From Micractinium sp. NFX-FRZ (Eukaryota > Chlorophyta > Trebouxiophyceae > Chlorellales > Chlorellaceae): a stretch of 64,000 nucleotides of DNA. This document shows positions 12,130 to 23,912 of the stretch, piece after piece. A program made the position numbers and the translations under genes. Every line of letters begins with the position of its first letter. Position 1 is the stretch's first letter. The notes under the pieces were generated by a model. The model worked only from the letters and a program-made list of their open reading frames with translations, was not told the origin of the DNA and searched no databases. Location: contig JAPTJF010000155.1 in the NCBI GenBank assembly GCA_029339195.1, positions 59,275 through 123,274 on the forward strand. The letters run 5' to 3'.

Positions 12130-14516
12130 ATGGCGCAGCCATCGGCGCCAGCTGGCGCCGGTGCAGGCGGGCGGTGGCGGCGGCGGCGCGCTTCAGGGTC
12201 GTGAGCACAAGACGCATGAAGCGCTGAGTGTGGATACCACCCATCCAGAGGAGCTCGCAAGCAACATTGGACACCTGAGCAGGCAAGTTTGAGGGGGAAG
12301 CTGCGGGTTTGCTTTGCCGCCTGCTCTTACCCCCCTAACATCTGCCACCATGGCCTGCCCTCGGCGCGCCCGACATGTTACAGCCACGCCTGGGGCCTCT
12401 CCATCCACCCTACCTGCCCGCTCCACCCTGCTACAGGGGTGCCGAGGGCGTGAGTGCAGGGCAGCAGCAGGGTCCCGTGCCCCACGCTGTGCTCCCCGCC
12501 ACCAACCCCAGCACCCGCAGCGGGCCGTCTCCTCGTTGCGCCGGGCTCACCGCTGTTGTGCTGGGGGCGGGCACAGCGGGCCTGCTGGCTGCCCACGTGG
12601 CCTGCCAGCACGCAGATGCCGTGACCCTTGTTGAGAGCGACCGCCTGACGAGCGGCGAGAGTGGGGACGTCTTCCAGGTGGGTTGGTGGCCCTCCCCTTC
12701 CCCACAGGAGTGAAGCCCTCTGGCTGAGATAGTCTAGTCGAGTGCTTGCATTCAGCACCGCCTGGGTCTTCACAGCAGATCAAAGGTGCCCCTGTCACTG
12801 AGAGGCTGGACAAGCCATGGCCTGGCTGAGCCTTTGCTTGCCTGTTGCCACTGCTAGCTGCCCGTTGCATGCTGCCACCAGCCTTCCTGCCTACCAAGGC
12901 TGCTGTCCTGACTGCCCGGTCGCTGTACTGCCTGACCCTGCCACTGCACTGCCTGCCCCGGTTGCAGGCAGCCCGCCAGCGCCGTGGGGTGCCCCAGTAC
13001 TTTCAGCCGCACACGCTCATGGTTGGGGGCCTTGAAGCCATGGAGCAGCTGCTGCCCGGCTTCCATGATGAGGTACTGTGGGTTGTATCATCAAGAAACG
13101 TGAATGCTTTGGTGCCTGCCAGCACCAGACCCGCTGCCTCCTGCCAGTGCATGCCTGCCTGCCGCTTTTGGTGGGGCCAGAGCCGGACTGTGCAGCCTGA
13201 CAGCTGGGCTCGAAGATGCTTCATGAAGTTTGTTGTGTTTGAACCGGGGTGGGTATTGGCCGGCTGGGTGCTACAGCCGAGCCTGCAGAGTTTTGTTGAG
13301 AGCCTGCACACAACACCCACCGCACTTTGCCGCCCTGCTTGACCACATTATGCCTTCACAACCCGCTGGTCCGCAGGTGGTGCGCCGTGGCGGCCTGGAG
13401 CTGGACCTGGGCAGGGACTTCAGGCAGGCGGTGCTGGGTTGCATAGAGGGAGTGCTGGGTTGCGTGCAGAGGGAATGCATTTGACTGTGAGGGAGTGGGA
13501 GACATGCAGGGGGTGGCTGGTGGTGCACCCCTCCCCCCTGCAGGCCCGGCAAGCAGCCACATGCTCACAGGCCAGGATAGATCTGGTCCCTCCCGTCCCG
13601 CTGCCCTGCTGCCCCGCTCTGCCTGCCCCCCCCGCCTTGGCGGCCGTGGTGGGCAGAGGCATGAAGCAACTGCTGCAGCTGAAACAGGCAAATTTCTGCA
13701 CCCCACGCCCCCTTTCAGGATTTTCGATTTTGGGGCTCCCAACGCACGCGGAGAGACGACTCTCCAGGTGACTGGGACTGACTGGTGCATCAAGCATACC
13801 CCCTCTCTCCAACAGAGGGCGCCGCCGGCGGTCCTGCTAACTGGCTAGCCGGTGCAGTGGCGGCTAGTGGCGGGCCTGTGCTGCCCACTGCACCGCTTCA
13901 GGCTGCTTTACCTGCTCCCAGCTGTCGCCGCCCGCTGCAGCAACAGAGCTCCCCAATGCCCAAACACACACCTTCTTCCTGCTTGCTGGCCTGCAAACCA
14001 AGCTGCTGCCTAAGGTGTCACTTTTTGCTGCCACACCTGTTGCCCGCCCGCTGCGCAAGCGCTCCCCTGCTGTGATCCCCTGCGGCCTGGCTGGCCCAGC
14101 CAGCCAGCGCCGCCTCGCACAGTTCCTTCATCAAAGCTACACACTCCATTGCTCTCCACCTACTCTGTCCCATGAGACCGCTGCTGGCTCCCCGTGGACT
14201 TGAAATGTAATTGATTGGTTGATTGATTGAATCCAGCTCCCGCCTGCCTGCTGACCTGCTGGCCTCTTTGCCCCGCTGTGCTGTGCTGTGCTGCAGATGG
14301 TGGGCGCCTCCCGCCACCTCATCCAGACCACCCTGCAGGAGGAGGTCCGCCGCCGCAACGCCGGCAGGCTGACCGTGCTGGAGGGCAGCCGTGCGGCGGG
14401 CCTGCTGTGGAGCGAGGACGGCGGCACCGTGCTGGGTGGGTTGGTGCTGTTAGGCTGCTATATAGGGAGCGCAGTGCAGCACAGGCAACACCTGTGCGTG
14501 CTGCCGCTGCTGTTGG

Positions 14517-14548
<32 letters not shown>

Positions 14549-17500
14549 CTGCTGCTGCCGCTGCTTTGCCAGCCCGGCTGAGCCACCCACACGCAACACG
14601 ATGCAACCCACCCCACCCGCCTGTCTGTCCACGACTTGCCCATGTGCATCGTGCGGGTCGCAAGCCACCTCAGCTCACCCCTGTGCTGTTCAGTGAAGCC
14701 ACCAAAATGCATGACACACCGATCACCTCCTCTGCAGGCGCGACGCTGAGCGGCGGGGAGCGAGTGGAGGCGGACCTGGTCATCGTCACCTCGGGGCGCT
14801 ACTCCCGCCTGCCGCAGGTTGGCCATCTTCCGAGCTCGCATTTCCCCTGCTTGCTGTGCTCGGGACCACAGCCTGTTGCTGCACTGCAACGGAGCGTGGC
14901 GGACAGTGAGCGCTGCTGGCGCTGCCTCAGGCCCCTGCGAGCCCCACCCGTTTCTCGCACCGGTGCCCGCAGTGACTGCCTGTAACGTGCCTGCCCTAGC
15001 GGCACTGCCTGCAGTGCATGTCCAATCAGGCACCTACGCATTGTATCCACGGCCCTCTGAGTGCAGTGGCTCCAGGAGCGGGGCTATGCCGCTCCGCCGG
15101 TGCAGCGGGTGGATGCCGGCCTCACCTACGCCTCCCGCATACTGGCCATGCCGCAAGACTGGGATGGGGTGAGCCCAGCAGCTGGCAGCCAGCCCTGAGG
15201 GAGTCTTGTCAGCGCTGCGCTGAAGCTGAGATGTGTTTGACATGTGAATGGATAGTTACGAGGACAAGGGCTGCACAAGCGAGCGTGAGCATGGGTGTGA
15301 GCGTATCCACTCCTGATACCGGCCTGCCTGCTGCGTCGGCGCCGGCGCCACTCATGCTCTGCCAGCAATCGAGCCGCGCTTCTCCTGCTCTCTTCCCCCG
15401 CCCATCATCAGCCTTGCAAGTGCCCGCTCCACTCCCCCCGCTGCCGCAGCGCTGGATGGGCAACGTCACGTTTGGGCGCCCCCACGGCCTGCGGGGAGCC
15501 TTCATGCTTCCCATGGAGGGGCGCCGCTGGCAGGTGCGCCCATGAATTCTTGGTTGTACTTGCTGGTTGGAATGGCAATCGGCAATCACATGCCATGCAG
15601 CCAGCACGCCTCGCGAGGCCGTGCAGAAGCGCCCTGGTGCAGGGGCGTCGCTGGGAGGTGCCCCGCCGATGCAGGGGATTGCCTCGCAGCTGCCTGCCTC
15701 CGAGGGCGGCCAATTGGGCAGCGCAACGAGTGCCAAGTGTTTGTGCTTCCAGCAAAGCTCAGCCGGCTTGCCAATGCGTGTGTTGAATCGCAGGTGGCGC
15801 TGTGGGGGCTCAACGGCGTGGCTCCCCCCTCGGATGAGGAGCAGCTCCTGGAGTTTGCCCGCTCCGTGCCGGACCCCGAGGTGGCGCAGGCCATCAGCCG
15901 CGCGACACCGCTAACGCCAGGTCAGTTCGACACCACGCCATTTCGATGCCAGGTCAGCTAGCTTGTCCAGGGCCCCTCCGGCTCACCTGGGCGGTGCACG
16001 CATGCAAAGCATGCCCGAGTGCGGCTAGCCCAGGACGCCCCTCAGTTGACCAGGCCCTCACCCCTGCAAGTGCAGCCCCTGACGCCACGCCTGCAGTTGC
16101 CGAGGCATGCTGCCTCGTCTGGTCAGTGCAGATTGCTTCACCCTCCTTTCACAAACAAGAGGGTTCCACGCCCCTGCTGCAGTTGTGAAGTATGCGGGCG
16201 CCGACAACATCCGGCGGGGGTATGAAGACACCCCCCTGCCACGGGGCCTGCTGGTGCTCGGGGACGCCTTCCTGGCACTGAACCCGGTGGGTGCAACATT
16301 TGCTGTTAGCACGTGCCATTCTCTTCAATATGCCAGTGCCTTCTCTCAGTGCAGGGCAGTCGGCAGCCCACCAGACAAAACACCCCTCCCTTTGCCCCCG
16401 TCCCCGTCCCGATGCCGCCAACTCCTTGCTGGCAGGTGTACGCCCAGGGCATGTCTGTGGCAGCCAAGAGCGCGGCGGCCCTGCACCAGGCCCTGGCTGC
16501 CACCCTGGCAGGAGCAGGCGCTGCAGGAGACGAGGAGGCACGGCGGGCAGCAGTGCAGGGCATGGGACCATCCTTCCACAAGCAGGTGGCGGCGGTGCAG
16601 GCGCCTGCCTGGGTGATGGCCACATCAGAAGACCTCAGGTGGGGCCATTAAGCCGCAGCATGTACCGCCCGCAGCCGATGCAGCAGCAGCAGCAGGACCA
16701 GCAGCTTAGCATTGGATAGGAAAGTTATGTTGGCAGGCAGCGCTGCTTGTCAGTACAGGAGCAGGGATGCTGGGTTGGGCGGGGAGGGGCCAGGGCGCGG
16801 GCAGGCTGCCATCATTGTGAACCCAACTAGCCCGTGCCGCCAGCAGCAGCTGCTCAGGCAAGAGTTGTACACTGCACACCATATGTGCCTGCCCTGCCCC
16901 TCTTCCCCCACCGGCAGGTATCCTGGCACCCGGGCAGAGGGTGTGTCCAAGCCGCCTCCCCTGCTGGCTGCCTACATGGACAGCCTGTTCAAGGCGTGCC
17001 ACCACGACACCAAGGTGTGCCCAACGTGCCATGTCAGCGACACGAGTTGTTTGTGCCTCTACTTCCAGCATGCACAGCGCAGCACATCCTAACAGTACAC
17101 CTGTGGACTGCGCCTTGCCCATGCGTGCTGTGACATGACATCATCACAAATACATGCCATGACTGCACACCACCCATTCAAACAAGAAGAAGAGTACAGC
17201 CCGACGGCGTGGGGTTGAGGAAGCCAGCAGAAACACTAAAGCCAAAGGTGCCAGCCAGCTACCATGTGCAGGTGATGGACATCTTCTTCTCCGTGGCCCA
17301 CCTGAGGCGCCCACCCCACCACCTCTTCCACCCCCGCCTGCTGGCAGCGGTGAGCCAGCGCGGCTGATCGCCTGGGGTGTAGCCCTTGGGCATTTCCAGG
17401 TGGCAGGTTTGCAACTAGGGGGGCAGCAGCATGGGGGAGATTGGTGCCTGGCATGCTTGCCTGCCACACCGCACTCTGAGTGACCACTGCACTTGCACAA

Positions 17501-17621
17501 AATCGCTCGCTGCCACCTGTGGATGCAGGGCGTGGGCCAGATGCTGCGAGATGCTGTGCACGGCTGGTGGTCACCTGGCAGCCACAGGCCCGGCAGGGAG
17601 GAGCGCCAGACTGTCTCATGA
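12130..17621 (+). CDS. FAD-dependent monooxygenase / oxidoreductase
   Basis: Flavoprotein of the aromatic-hydroxylase/squalene-epoxidase-like class. Exon 1 12130-12200 (MAQPSAPAGAGAGG.., basic and Ala-rich, transit-peptide-like), exon 2 12437-12677, exon 3 12968-13072 join in phase. Exon 2 holds the FAD Rossmann motif AVVLGAGTAGLLAAHVA followed by the acidic VESDR. Middle exons carry QTTLQEEVRRR and EADLVIVTSGRYSRLPQ. A later exon has the second FAD motif GLLVLGDAFLALNPV then YAQGMSVAAKSAAAL (GD..P..GQGM type). C-terminal exons: RRPPHHLFHPRLLAA (17272-17349) and the last exon 17529-17621 ending in TGA. At least twelve exons. The 13.4 kb junction fits only a GC donor (TTCAG|GCAGGC). Substrate cannot be told from sequence. 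Ubiquinone or carotenoid hydroxylases and polyether-type epoxidases are alternatives. Confidence 0.82.
14501..14565. repeat. imperfect CTG tract in FAD-gene intron
   Basis: About 20 CTG-type units with a few interruptions, downstream of the donor near 14434. On the sense strand it could act as an extended pyrimidine/guanine tract but contributes no coding. Confidence 0.85.
15500..15662. repeat. duplicated exon 3' edge, FAD gene
   Basis: The exon end near 15535 (GGGGCGCCGCTGGCAG|GTGCGC) has a diverged copy near 15642-15658 (GGGGCGTCGCTGGGAG|GTGCC), about 119 bases downstream in the intron, including a usable-looking donor. Confidence 0.6.
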
Positions 17622-17944
17622 TGCCTCGCACACAGCTGTGTGTGTGAGCTGGGGCGGCGGGCAGAGCACACATGAGGAGCAGAGCGGCAGCTGGCTGTGA
17701 CTGAGATGTACATGTATGCCTTAGCGGCCGAGCCCTTCCGAGTAGCGCTATCAGTGCAGTATATGGTCTATAGATGGCGTGTTACTTTTCGGTCGCAGCG
17801 GCCAACGAATGCACAGGACTGTCACTCTGATGGCTGCTACTTGGACACGCCTGGGCCTGCACGACCGCCAGCATGCCACGCTGAGCTGTCTGGCCCCAGC
17901 ATTTCTTGCGTGCGGACCGAGTGCATGATGTACTTCATTGCCAG

Positions 17945-17949
17945 TGTAA
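17945..17949 (+). promoter_or_regulatory. TGTAA, possible poly(A) signal of FAD gene
   Basis: The only TGTAA I see between the FAD-gene stop (17621) and the end of convergent IFT52 (18104). This would give a 3' UTR of about 320 bases. Confidence 0.35.
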
Positions 17950-18103
17950 GAACAGCAGGGCAGGAAAATATGGATAGAGAGCTGGGCTGCAGGGAGGGTC
18001 TGCAGGGAGTCCGACGGAGACAGCAGCTGTGAGTACACCACTGGGCAGGCGGCGCTGCCTGGGCTAGGAGCAACAGGCACACGTGTGGCGATCCCGCGCG
18101 GCG

Positions 18104-20488
18104 TCACCGGAAGGCAGGGCGCCCCCGCCAGTCCATCTTGCACTGCACCACCGTCTCCAGCACCTCCGACAGCTGCTGCCGCGCCGCCTCTGCCGTGTTG
18201 CCCCTGCCTGCACCGCCAAGCCGCCCCCGCTGGCTGCTGCGCAGGCCCAGCAGGGCGGCGCAATCTGCAATGTAGTCCTCCAGCCGCTGGGACGCCTTGG
18301 GGGTGGCCAGGAAGCGAGCAGTGACCTGGTTGAGCTTGTCCTGTGCAGTCGAGGTTTTGGGAGCGGGGCAAGGTCTATGTTGGCATGGACTGCACAAGAG
18401 GATGGGCAGAGAAATGTCCCCACACGGCAGGCACTGAATGGCAAAGAGGCGTTGTCGCCTTTGGCGCCTGCTGCGCCCTGCATGCTGTGGTCCCTGCCAC
18501 CCTTCTCCCTCCCGCTGCTTGCGACCCCACTCCCTCCCCCTGCTCAATTCCCCTGCACCTCGAACGCGCAGCCAGCAGCAAACACGCACCAGTGGCCCGC
18601 AGGCAGCAAACTCTTCATCCAGGTCAAACAGCTCCAGTGCTGGCGCGGGAGGCTCCACAAAGGCTGGCGGGAACACTGCTGGCTGCAGCTCGGGGAAGGG
18701 CACCTCCAGGGACGGGCGCCACAGTGGCAGCTGGCCGCCTGCGCGCAGCACGCGCTCCGCGCCCAGCGTGCGCCGCAGGGCCGCCACCTGGGGCACGAAC
18801 GAGAGGTCCAGCTTGAAGAGGGAGTCGGCAAAGAGGCGGGTGATGTCGCGCGGCAGGTCGGCGTGCTCCTGCAGGAGTGTGGGCAGGGCGGGGTGGGCAA
18901 TGAGGGGCAAGCAACGTTTTGGTTGGGCCAGAGGAGAAGAGGGCTGTGAAGGGCGTGCGCACAGCACGGAACAGCACAGCACAGCACAGCGCAGCACAGA
19001 AGACCAGCGGGCACACACAGCCTCAGTCTGCACTGCCAGCAGTGGAACCTTGCTGTCGAGCAGCCCGCCCTACTGCCCTGCCCGCCCACCTGCAAGCACA
19101 CGCGTGGCTGCGCCGCCAGCTCTGCCACGTGCGTCACGGGTCGCGGGTCCACAATTTCTGCCTCTGCCACGTTGCGTGCCGACAGCGCGCAGGCCGGGTC
19201 CCGCAGCATCCACCCCACCAGGAAGTCGAGCACCCCCGTGTTGTCCTCCTTGCCCAGCCACTCGTCATCAAACATGGCGGCTGAGCCCAGCACTGCTAGC
19301 CGCCCGCCGCCGCTGCTGCTGCCCTCCCCCCACCATGCAGCGCCTGCGCAGGGGCAGGCGGGTTGGGAGGGGGGAATGCATGGGGGTGAACTTTGCTGCC
19401 CTTCACTGCGATGTCGAAGCATGAGAGCATGCAGCTCTGTGTCCACGACCCCCCAGTGGGGTGTATTGCATGTGGAGGGCAAGGCTGAGAAGCGGGTCCA
19501 TGACCCTCAGGGTATTGTACACGCACCATGCTCTGTTCAAAACACACCATCCACTCCTACTCTGTCCGGCACCACCCACCCGGCCACATCCCACCTGCCC
19601 AACACTCTGCCTCTCACCCACGGTCATGTTGAAGGGGTGTGCCACATTGCCGCTGGACAGGAAGGCCACGGCCGGCGCTTGTGCCACCACAGTGGCACCA
19701 AAGGGGTACACAAACGAGGTGAGAGGCCGCCCATTCTCGTCAGTGGCCCCACGCCCGCTGGTGCCGCCGCCACCCCCGGCAGCCCCGCCCCGCCGTCCCG
19801 CCCGCTGGTTGCTGGCACAGTATGCGGCCAGATCTGGGGACAGCATGCCATCGGTGACCAGCACCTGCTTGGGGTGGCTGTACCTGCAGGGGGCAAAGGA
19901 AGCGGGAGAAGCGGGGATAGTGGGGCAGCCAGTGGACGCAGTGGGTGCTGCATAGAGCACATGGAGGGAGGGCAGGGCGGCGACAGCCAGGATGGCATGC
20001 GTGCCATGGTCTTTGCACCCGCCCACCACCCACCTGCAGTAGGCTGTCTGGATGACGCAGTCAGAGGCCAGGCTCGCACCGCACTCCTCCAACAGGCAGT
20101 TGATGTTGGTGCCTGCACCCGGTGGACCTGTGCCAGGGGCAGCACCAGGGGCACCGGTGCCCACTGCCGTGCTGCCACCTGCCGTGCTGCCGTCCTGCCC
20201 GGCCGCCCCGCCTAGAACCAGCAGGCTGCCGCCCCCGCGCAGGTAGGCTCGCAAGCAGTCGAGCTCGTCAGAGGTGAAGGGCTGCGTGGGGCCGCCAAAC
20301 ACGACGATGGCGGCACCTGCCAGCGCCGAGGGCGTGAGGCCGGCGCTGCCCTCCAGCCGCCGCACGTCGCAGCGCGCCGCCTTGAGGTGGCGCGCCAGCG
20401 CCTTGTAGCCAGCCCTCAGGCTGCGCACTTCGCCTTTGCAGGCGGACACCAGCACCATCGGCCCGGCGGCCGGCTGCAGCCCCTCCAT
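18104..20488 (-). CDS. IFT52: intraflagellar transport protein 52 (IFT-B core)
   Basis: Core subunit of IFT-B (BLD1 in Chlamydomonas), needed to assemble cilia/flagella. Start ATG at 20488 (MEGLQPAAGPMVLVSACKGE), stop TGA at 18104-18106. The N-terminal GIFT-type domain reads AIVVFGGPTQPFTSDELDCL, GGSLLVLGG, NINCLLEECGASLASDCVIQ. Next exon: YSHPKQVLVTDGMLS and SFVYPFGATVVAQ. Then RLAVLGSAAMFDDEWLGKED, DLPRDITRLFADSLFKLD and PELQPAVFPPAFVEPPAP followed by LELFDLDEEFA, the family's hallmark. The C-terminal IFT46-binding region follows (DKLNQVTARFL..). Gly/Ser/Ala inserts interrupt loops but no domain is missing and all exons stay open, so the gene looks functional. Start codons of IFT52 and the small upstream ORF are 259 bases apart on opposite strands. 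Confidence 0.93.
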
Positions 20489-20747
20489 CTGTCGGCGAGG
20501 GCACCTGCCGGCTCGACTCCGCCGCTGCACGTGACTCGCTGGCAAGAGATCCGGGCGTGTGCCGGGTGTCGTGCAGCACTGCAATTGGACTGCGCTGTCC
20601 CTGCAGCTGGTCAACCGCGCAGCCCAAGAGCAAAGCACGCCACAGCAGGCAGACAACCCCTCGCCCCCTTGCCTCTGATCGTGTTGTTGTCGTTCGAAAA
20701 GTGATCCAGCGTGTTAGCCAGCCGCCAGCCCCGCTCGCAGCACTGCT
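20489..20747. promoter_or_regulatory. divergent promoter, IFT52 / small ORF-RsmH locus
   Basis: 259 bases between oppositely directed start codons. It must hold both 5' UTRs and probably a bidirectional promoter. No TATA box stands out. Confidence 0.45.
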
Positions 20748-20936
20748 ATGGCGGTTCGTGACACCGGGCGACTCAGCGGTCCTAGGCACGGCTCCGGCGC
20801 CAACTGGGAGGGCCTGGGACCCGTTGTGGCCGTGCTGGTGGCCGTGCACGTGGCGGCGCTCCTCTTCTGGATTGTCAGCCTCGTCAAGAGCAGCCTGAGC
20901 AGGGGCCCCCGCAAGCCAGACATCAAGAAGCACTAG
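20748..20936 (+). CDS. 62-residue single-pass membrane protein, upstream ORF of a dicistronic locus
   Basis: Uninterrupted ORF of 62 codons: short polar N-terminus (MAVRDTGRLSGPRHGSGANW), one strong membrane helix at about residues 24-46 (VVAVLVAVHVAALLFWIVSL), then a basic tail (..SRGPRKPDIKKH). Its TAG (20934-20936) is only 10 bases before the ATG of RsmH, too little for a separate promoter. The ATG context (CACTGCTATGG) is weaker than that of RsmH (GCAGCCATGG), which would allow leaky scanning. The clean helix plus basic flank argue against a random uORF. I do not recognise the family; a small ER or organelle membrane protein is likely. Confidence 0.7.
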   Translation: MAVRDTGRLSGPRHGSGANWEGLGPVVAVLVAVHVAALLFWIVSLVKSSLSRGPRKPDIKKH

Positions 20937-20946
20937 AACCGCAGCC

Positions 20947-23912
20947 ATGGCAGCCGCATGCAGCCGCCTGGCGTCGCTGGGCAGCCGGGCGGTGCTGCCG
21001 TTGCCGGCAGCGGCGGCGGCTGGCGGCTTGGCACCGTCTGCAGCACGGCGGCGCCGCTGCCAGCAGCAGCAGCACCTGCACCCCTGCGGCAGCAGCACAG
21101 ACCGACGGCGCTTGTGCACCTCTACCGCAGCAGCGGCGGCACCAGAGGCGGCAGCGCCCGCTCCCGCAGACGCCGAGGCGCCGCACATTTCGGTGCTGCT
21201 TGCCGAGGTGCTTGCCGCCTTTGAGGGGCGTCAGGTGCGGCAGTATGTTGACGGCACGCTGGGTGCTGGCGGCCATGCGGCTGCCGTGCTGGGCCAGCAC
21301 CCAGAGATGCAGACCCTTGTGGGCTTTGATCTTGACCCCACCGCCCACCAGCTGGCAACAGCGCGCCTGACGGCAGCTGGCGCTGCAATTGCGCCAGTGG
21401 CCGTCTCCGCCAGCGGCGCTGCCAGCCTGGACATGGCAGCAGCACAGCAGGCACAACAGGCACAGCATCCCACAGCCTACCTGGTGCGCAGCAACTTTGG
21501 GCGCATGCGGGGCGTGCTGCAGCAGCTGCCGCTGGGCGGCAGCAGCAGTGCCAGCGGCGACGGCACCAGCGCAGCGGCGAGCAGCAGCGGCGGCGGCAAT
21601 GCTGGTGTGGGTGCTGGCAATGCTGGTGCTAGCTCTGTGGGGGTGGATGCGATCCTCCTGGATCTCGGCATCTCCTCCATGCAGGTGTGGGGGCAGCTGG
21701 GTGGGAGTGGGGAGCTTGGCATCGGTGAGGGTGTGCAGGCTGGGCAGCTCGGTGGAGCAGGGTCGGCTGGGCGTGAGGGGTGGCAGCGCCAGGAGCAGGG
21801 TGTACAGGCAGGGCAGCACGGTGGGAAGCAGGGCGTGCTGGGCGGCGTGGCAGGGCGGCAGGCCAGGAGCGGGTGGGGCAGGGTGTCACACCCTGCCGCA
21901 CACATAGCCCTCACCTTGCCAACCTGCCCGCAGGTGGACATTGCCTCGGGTTCCATTTCTTGCAGGAAGGGCGGCTCGGCATGCGCATGAGCCCCCTCAT
22001 TCACCCCCTCTCGCCCATTCACCAGCGCACACACTCCGTTGTACTCCCTGCAGGGTGGACACCGCTGACCGTGGGTTCAGAGGGGCCCCTTGCCATGCTC
22101 ATGGGCCAACTCATTTGACCTCACATGCACCCATGTGCACACTATGCCACCGCAGGTGGACACCGCCGACCGCGGGTTCAGCTTCCTGAGGGATGGCCCC
22201 CTGGACATGCGCATGGACCCGGGGGCCACCCTGTCCGCCGAACAGCTGGTCAACGGCTGGCCCGAGGCGGAGCTGGGGCGCGTGTTCCGAGAGTACGGCG
22301 AGGAGCGGTACTGGAAGAGCATCGCTCGCAGGTGGGGGCTGGGCTGGGTGTGGGGGGTGCGGGAGCGGGAGCGCCGTGTTGTGTGTACAGTTAGAAGCGT
22401 GATGCCGAGTGGCCGCGGGTGGACGGTGTGAGAGTGGGGGCACGCGGAGCGGCACTCGCGCGTGTTGGTGCAGGAGCGAGCGCAGGGAACTACTGGCTTG
22501 CTGCAGCAGCAAGCGCAGTGGCAGCTGTGTCTGTCAGCCCCCGCTCAGCTGGCAACCTGTCCCTTTTCTGCTGCAAGCTTGTAGCGGCGGGAGCAGGAAG
22601 CAGTGCGCAGCATGCATGCACCAATGCTTTGCACTGAACCTACATGTCGTGTTTCAAACACGCTGCCTGCAGGATTGTGGAGGCCCGTGAGGAGGAGGCC
22701 ATCACCACCACCCAGCAGCTGGTGCGTGCCATCGGCAACACGGGGGGCGGCGGCGGCAGGGGGCGCGGCGGCGGCGGCGGCGGCAGAGATGCCAAGTACA
22801 AGCACCCGGCCACCCGCGTGTTCCAGGCCATCCGCATCGCGGTCAATGGGGAGCTGCAGAGCATTGCGCAGGTGGGTGGGTGGGCGGGTGGGAGTAGAGC
22901 AGTGCAGGTGGGAAGGTGGGTCGGTGCAGAGCATTGTGCAGCTGGGGAAGCTGGTGGGTGCAGGAGCGTTGCGCAGGTGTGTGTGGGGGGGTGCAGAGCA
23001 GTGTTCGGGAGGGTGGGCGGGGCGCTGTAGAGCATTGTGCAGGTGGGTTGTGGGCGGGTGAGTGCAGAGCGTGGGCGCAGAATGCAGGAGCGGGCAGGGC
23101 GGGACGAGGTGGGACCGGGCACGACTGGGCAGCTGGCGTCACCACTTTCGCAACTTCTGCCTCTCTGTACTCACCCCAGTTCCCACTGTGTGCTTGCCCC
23201 GCTCTGCAGGTCCTGCCGGATGCCATTGACTGCCTGGCGCCCGGTGGCCGCCTGGCCGTCATCACCTTCCACTCCCTGGAGGACCGGATCGTGAAGTGGG
23301 CCTTCCGGCAGGCGGCAGGTGGGTGAACACCTTGACTTCCTCGTGTTCTCTGGCAGGCTTGTGTTTGCTGCAGTTGCTGGGTGCATGGCCGAGTGCGTGT
23401 TCAAGCGGGCAGCAATCAGGTGGCGGTGCGCAGTTGTGCACGGCCAAACCTTGGCTTCGATCAGACGTGCACCAGTGCACCACACCGCTCGAACAGGAGT
23501 GCATGCTGCAGCTCGCACTTGTGGCGCCTCTGGTGGCACCCACGCCTGCACTCCCACTTGCCTCCACCACCCCCACCCACCCCTCACCCTATCCAATAAT
23601 GCTCCCCGCTCTCAAGGATGGGCTCCCCCTGGTGATGCCCTGACCCCCATGCTGCCTGCCCTTTACAACCTCCCAGGCCGAGGCCTCCCTTCAGAGCCCA
23701 CCCCCCCATGCCTCCTTCCCTGCATGCTCCCCCCTGCAGGCATGGCCCCCTCGGATGAGGCCCTCCCCTCCTACTGCCTGCCCTTTGAGGAGCCCCAAGA
23801 GGAGGCCAGCATCAAGATCCTGACCCGCCGCCCGGTGGCCCCCAGCGAGGAGGAGCAGCGGGCCAACGCGCGCAGCCGCAGCGCCAAGCTGCGGGTGGTG
23901 GAGAAGCTGTGA
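20947..23912 (+). CDS. rsmH: organellar 16S rRNA m4C methyltransferase RsmH/MraW
   Basis: SAM-dependent enzyme that N4-methylates the decoding-site cytosine (C1402 in E. coli) of small-subunit rRNA. N-terminal residues 1-75 are rich in Arg, Ser and Ala with few acids, an organelle transit peptide. Catalytic core: [10 protein letters not shown], then motif [31 protein letters not shown] (exon 1 ends near 21684), [21 protein letters not shown] (exon from 22156), [11 protein letters not shown], an exon from about 22673, [20 protein letters not shown] and [12 protein letters not shown], and the end ..[11 protein letters not shown] with TGA at 23910-23912. All RsmH motifs are present and in order. 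Gly/Ser-rich inserts are algal additions. It is the second ORF of a probable two-gene transcript. The introns around 22.0 and 22.95 kb hold decayed exon copies. Confidence 0.93.
21934..22155 (+). repeat. two decayed copies of an RsmH exon start
   Basis: The true exon opens at 22156 after CCGCAG. Similar sequence, each preceded by a good 3' splice site, opens at about 22055 (GTGGACACCGCTGACCGTGG) and 21934 (GTGGACATTGCCTCGGG). Both carry recognisable later parts too (the CATGCGCATG or CATGCTCATG segment). Frames break inside both copies, so they are pseudo-exons. Offsets are about 101 and 121 bases. Confidence 0.8.
22852..23080 (+). repeat. tandem copies of an exon-donor junction in RsmH intron
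   Basis: The exon end GCAGAGCATTGCGCAG|GTGGGT near 22855-22875 is echoed about six times downstream (near 22895, 22925, 22960, 22995, 23025, 23062) with a spacing of roughly 33-36 bases. Several copies keep a GCAG|GT donor. Only the first is needed for the protein. Confidence 0.75.

Noticed and set aside
19172..20215. 347-codon plus-strand frame over IFT52
   Set aside because: Antisense shadow of conserved IFT52 exons.
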